Source: Verrucomicrobia bacterium UBA3214 (GTDB lineage: Bacteria > Verrucomicrobiota > Kiritimatiellia > RFP12 > UBA1067). Taken from it: 5,378 nucleotides of DNA. A model generated the notes under the pieces. The model worked only from the letters and a program-made list of their open reading frames with translations, was not told where the DNA came from and did no database searches. The position numbers and the translations under genes were made by a program. Within the stretch, counting starts at the first letter, position 1. Every line of letters starts with the position of its first letter. Shown piece after piece: positions 4,579 through 5,378 of this stretch. The stretch covers positions 497 to 5,874 of the forward strand of contig DEWI01000118.1 of assembly GCA_002363575.1 (NCBI GenBank). The letters run 5' to 3'.

Positions 4579-5378
4579 TCAGAACTCCAGCGCTTCGTAC
4601 ATCATCGCGAGGAACGCCGCGTAGTCCATGCGCGTCTGGCGCATGGAATCGCGCTCGCGCACGGTGAAGGTGCCGTCGGCGACCGTCTGCGCGTCCACCG
4701 TGATGCACCAAGGCGTGCCGGCCTCGTCCTGGCGGCGGTAGCGCCGCCCGATCGCCCCGGAGACGTCCCATACGACATTGACTTTCTTCTGGAGGCGTTT
4801 GAAGATGTCGCGCGCGATGCGGTCTTGATCCGGATCCTTCTTGATGAGCGGGAAGATGGCCGCTTTGACCGGCGCGACTTTCGGGGAGAAGTGCAGCACG
4901 GTGCGCACGTCCTCTTTGCCCTTCTCGTCCACGAGCTTTTCTTCGTCGTAGGCTTCGCAGAGCAGCGCGAGCATTAGCCTGTCCACGCCGGCAGAAGGCT
5001 CGATCACGTGCGGGATGTACTTGCCATCAAAAAGATCGAGGCAGAACTTCTGCGCCGCTTCGGGATCCTTGCCGCGCGCCGTCCAGTCGGCGCGGACTTT
5101 GTCGATGAAGGCGCGCCGCGCGTCCTCGTCCATCTTTTTGGCGGCCTGCTTGAGAGGATCGTCGAAGACCATCTGGCTCTGGCCCGACCACTTCTGATGC
5201 TGCGAAAGGTCGAAATCGCTGCGCGCGGCGATTCCTTCCAGCTCCTGGCGCCCGAAGGGGAAATCGTATTCGATATCGACGCAGGCGCGCGCGTAGTGCG
5301 CCAGCTCTTCGGGCTTCTGCCAGTATTCGACGAAGCGGCTCGTCGGCAAGCCGACGGCGTTGAGGAACTTCTTGCGCT
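4579..5378 (-). CDS. glyS: Glycyl-tRNA synthetase, single-chain dimeric type (C-terminal part, cut by right window edge)
   Basis: Class II aminoacyl-tRNA synthetase that charges tRNA-Gly with glycine in the cytoplasm. About 265 codons are visible; the reading frame stays open to the right edge, so the N-terminal catalytic part lies outside. A TTG at 5349 is internal, because family-like sequence (RKKFLNAVG) continues upstream of it. Numbering from the edge, residues 24-42 (ELAHYARACVDIEYDFPFG) and 45-66 (ELEGIA, DFDLSQHQ, SGQ) match the core of the alpha2-type GlyRS. Residues 126-143 (IEPSAGVDRLMLALLCEAY) form class II motif 3 with its conserved arginine (R133). From about residue 155 to the end (LHFSPKVAPVKAAIFPL onward) is the HGTP-type anticodon-binding domain. 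It ends in TGA at 4579-4581. This is the archaeal/eukaryotic-like single-chain form, not the alpha/beta GlyQ-GlyS heterotetramer. Next gene downstream: the XRE-cupin regulator, 54 bases away. Confidence 0.95.
   Translation of the reverse strand, partial: RKKFLNAVGLPTSRFVEYWQKPEELAHYARACVDIEYDFPFGRQELEGIAARSDFDLSQHQKWSGQSQMVFDDPLKQAAKKMDEDARRAFIDKVRADWTARGKDPEAAQKFCLDLFDGKYIPHVIEPSAGVDRLMLALLCEAYDEEKLVDEKGKEDVRTVLHFSPKVAPVKAAIFPLIKKDPDQDRIARDIFKRLQKKVNVVWDVSGAIGRRYRRQDEAGTPWCITVDAQTVADGTFTVRERDSMRQTRMDYAAFLAMMYEALEF

Noticed and set aside
3925..4977. A 350-codon open frame on the plus strand opposite the regulator and glyS
   Set aside because: Antisense shadow with the same Arg/Ala-rich composition and no family resemblance.
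5347..5349. TTG at 5349 as the start of the synthetase gene
   Set aside because: The same frame continues to the edge with GlyRS-like residues, and the protein would lack most of its catalytic domain.

Overview
The window is GC-rich bacterial chromosome (well above half G+C by eye, with strong G/C preference at third codon positions). All seven genes I can support lie on the minus strand, so transcription runs from the right edge to the left edge. I see no plasmid, phage or transposase genes, no tRNA or rRNA and no CRISPR array. The set (single-chain glycyl-tRNA synthetase, XRE-cupin regulator, AccD, AccA, PyrF, a very short MiaA and a four-helix bundle protein of the 23S rRNA intervening-sequence type) would fit an uncultured, possibly host-associated or metagenomic bacterium. 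The PVC superphylum (Kiritimatiellota or Lentisphaerota-like) is my best guess, but it is low-confidence and rests on general impression only.

Layout in transcription order. At 5378-4579 is the C-terminal part of glycyl-tRNA synthetase, cut by the right edge. At 4524-3964 is a transcription factor with an XRE helix-turn-helix and a cupin domain. At 3926-3096 and 3071-2232 are accD and accA, the beta and alpha carboxyltransferase subunits of acetyl-CoA carboxylase. At 2165-1473 is pyrF (orotidine 5'-phosphate decarboxylase). A 249-base non-coding gap follows, holding a GC hairpin and a tandem 9-bp repeat. At 1223-537 is an unusually short miaA (tRNA A37 dimethylallyltransferase). At 460 and running off the left edge is a four-helix bundle protein.

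The first five genes are separated by 24-66 bases and look like one transcription unit combining translation (GlyRS), the first committed step of fatty acid synthesis (AccD with AccA) and the last step of UMP synthesis (PyrF). The regulator just upstream of accDA is a candidate for controlling lipid synthesis, by position only. miaA has its own strong Shine-Dalgarno site but sits after the longest gap and may be transcribed separately.

Most of the window is ordinary housekeeping sequence, and I do not see a convincing new multi-gene system. The points worth checking are: MiaA lacks about 70-90 internal residues yet keeps its catalytic motifs; AccA lacks its usual N-terminal helical region; the tandem ACAGGATTY repeat in the pyrF-miaA gap; the four-helix bundle protein has a basic tail that ends in a hairpin-forming sequence at the window edge; and a 10-bp-spaced direct repeat sits immediately before the regulator's start codon.
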